Shown piece by piece: positions 5,696 to 5,853 of a DNA stretch of 5,853 nucleotides. This stretch comes from an uncultured Acetatifactor sp. Its GTDB lineage: Bacteria > Bacillota > Clostridia > Lachnospirales > Lachnospiraceae. The position numbers were made by a program, and so were the translations under genes. The stretch is taken from positions 25,109-30,961 of the forward strand of contig CAJUFO010000054.1 of NCBI GenBank assembly GCA_910585615.1, read 5' to 3'. The notes beneath the pieces are model-generated. The model saw only the letters and a program-made list of their open reading frames with translations, was not told where the DNA came from and searched no databases. Positions within the stretch are counted from its first letter, which is position 1, and every line of letters begins with the position of its first letter.

Positions 5696-5803
5696 TCATA
5701 TAAGGCTGTGCCCTCAAAACCGAATACTGACAGGCGATACAGTCGCCTTGCGATGCTATCGCCTTGCGGTGCGATCGCCTCATGAACCGACATCCCTTAC
5801 GCC
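5696..5803 (-). other. 23S-to-tRNA spacer without 5S rRNA, containing 16-bp tandem repeats
   Basis: The spacer has no 5S rRNA sequence. On the plus strand TCGCC begins at 5743, 5759 and 5775, an exact 16-bp period. The first two full units (5743-5758, 5759-5774) differ at few positions around TCGCCTTGCG[A/G]TGC and the third is cut short. The units also pair with GGCGATA (5733-5739), so the RNA can fold into alternative hairpins. A TTCGGTTTTGAGGG tract lies between the repeats and the tRNA, as is common in rRNA spacers of Clostridia. The hairpins may guide RNase processing of 23S rRNA and tRNA. Confidence 0.7.
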
Positions 5804-5853
5804 TTGGTTAAGCTCACGTCCTATTAGTATGCGTCAGCTGTGCACATCGCTGT
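5804..5853 (-). rRNA. 23S ribosomal RNA, 3' end (partial)
   Basis: The minus strand reads AGCTGACGCATACTAATAGG and then ACGTGAGCTTAACC, the highly conserved 3' terminus of bacterial large-subunit rRNA. The rest of the gene lies beyond the right edge. The exact mature end is uncertain by a few bases (about 5804-5806). Confidence 0.92.

Noticed and set aside
5771..5778. GCGATCGC palindrome resembling the cyanobacterial HIP1 octamer
   Set aside because: It is a single copy that arises from the spacer tandem repeat, and the rest of the window is not cyanobacterial.
5419..5783. Small open frames on both strands across the tRNA-Asn
   Set aside because: They translate the tRNA gene, its terminator and the rRNA spacer and so are not proteins.

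Overview
The window looks like chromosomal DNA of a low-to-mid GC Bacillota, most likely a gut Clostridia (Lachnospiraceae-like). The grounds are strong AGGAG-type ribosome binding sites, a TTGACA/TAGAAT promoter, intrinsic terminators with T runs, a bacterial collagen-like protein, an AraC-regulated GH78 rhamnosidase, and a tRNA-Asn placed directly behind a Firmicutes-type 23S rRNA end. The genus cannot be fixed from this sequence.

Layout. Positions 1-674 (minus) hold the N-terminal part of a collagen-like protein: a short Cys-rich head followed by an unbroken run of Gly-X-Y triplets that continues off the left edge. A terminator-like hairpin and a sporulation-type -10 element overlap just upstream of it. 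Positions 797-1645 (minus) encode an AraC-family regulator with an N-terminal cupin sensor. A 260-bp divergent control region follows, carrying promoters in both directions and several short direct repeats. Positions 1909-4710 (plus) encode an intact 933-residue GH78 alpha-L-rhamnosidase without a signal peptide. The region 4711-5623 has no intact gene. It contains minus-strand fragments of an OmpR-type response regulator, a possible sensor-kinase membrane segment and a probable FtsX-like ABC permease, read as the scar of a decayed two-component/ABC-transporter locus. The right end (5562-5853, minus) is the tail of an rRNA operon: 23S 3' end, a spacer with 16-bp tandem repeats, tRNA-Asn(GTT) and a strong terminator.

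How it fits together. The AraC regulator and the rhamnosidase are divergent neighbours, so the regulator probably senses a rhamnoside-derived ligand and activates the rhamnosidase, whose promoter has a poor -35. The enzyme is predicted to be cytoplasmic and would release L-rhamnose from imported glycosides. No transporter or rhamnose catabolic gene is in the window. The collagen-like gene is probably functionally separate. I see ordinary families plus a few regulatory and relic signals worth testing, and no clear sign of a wholly new system.
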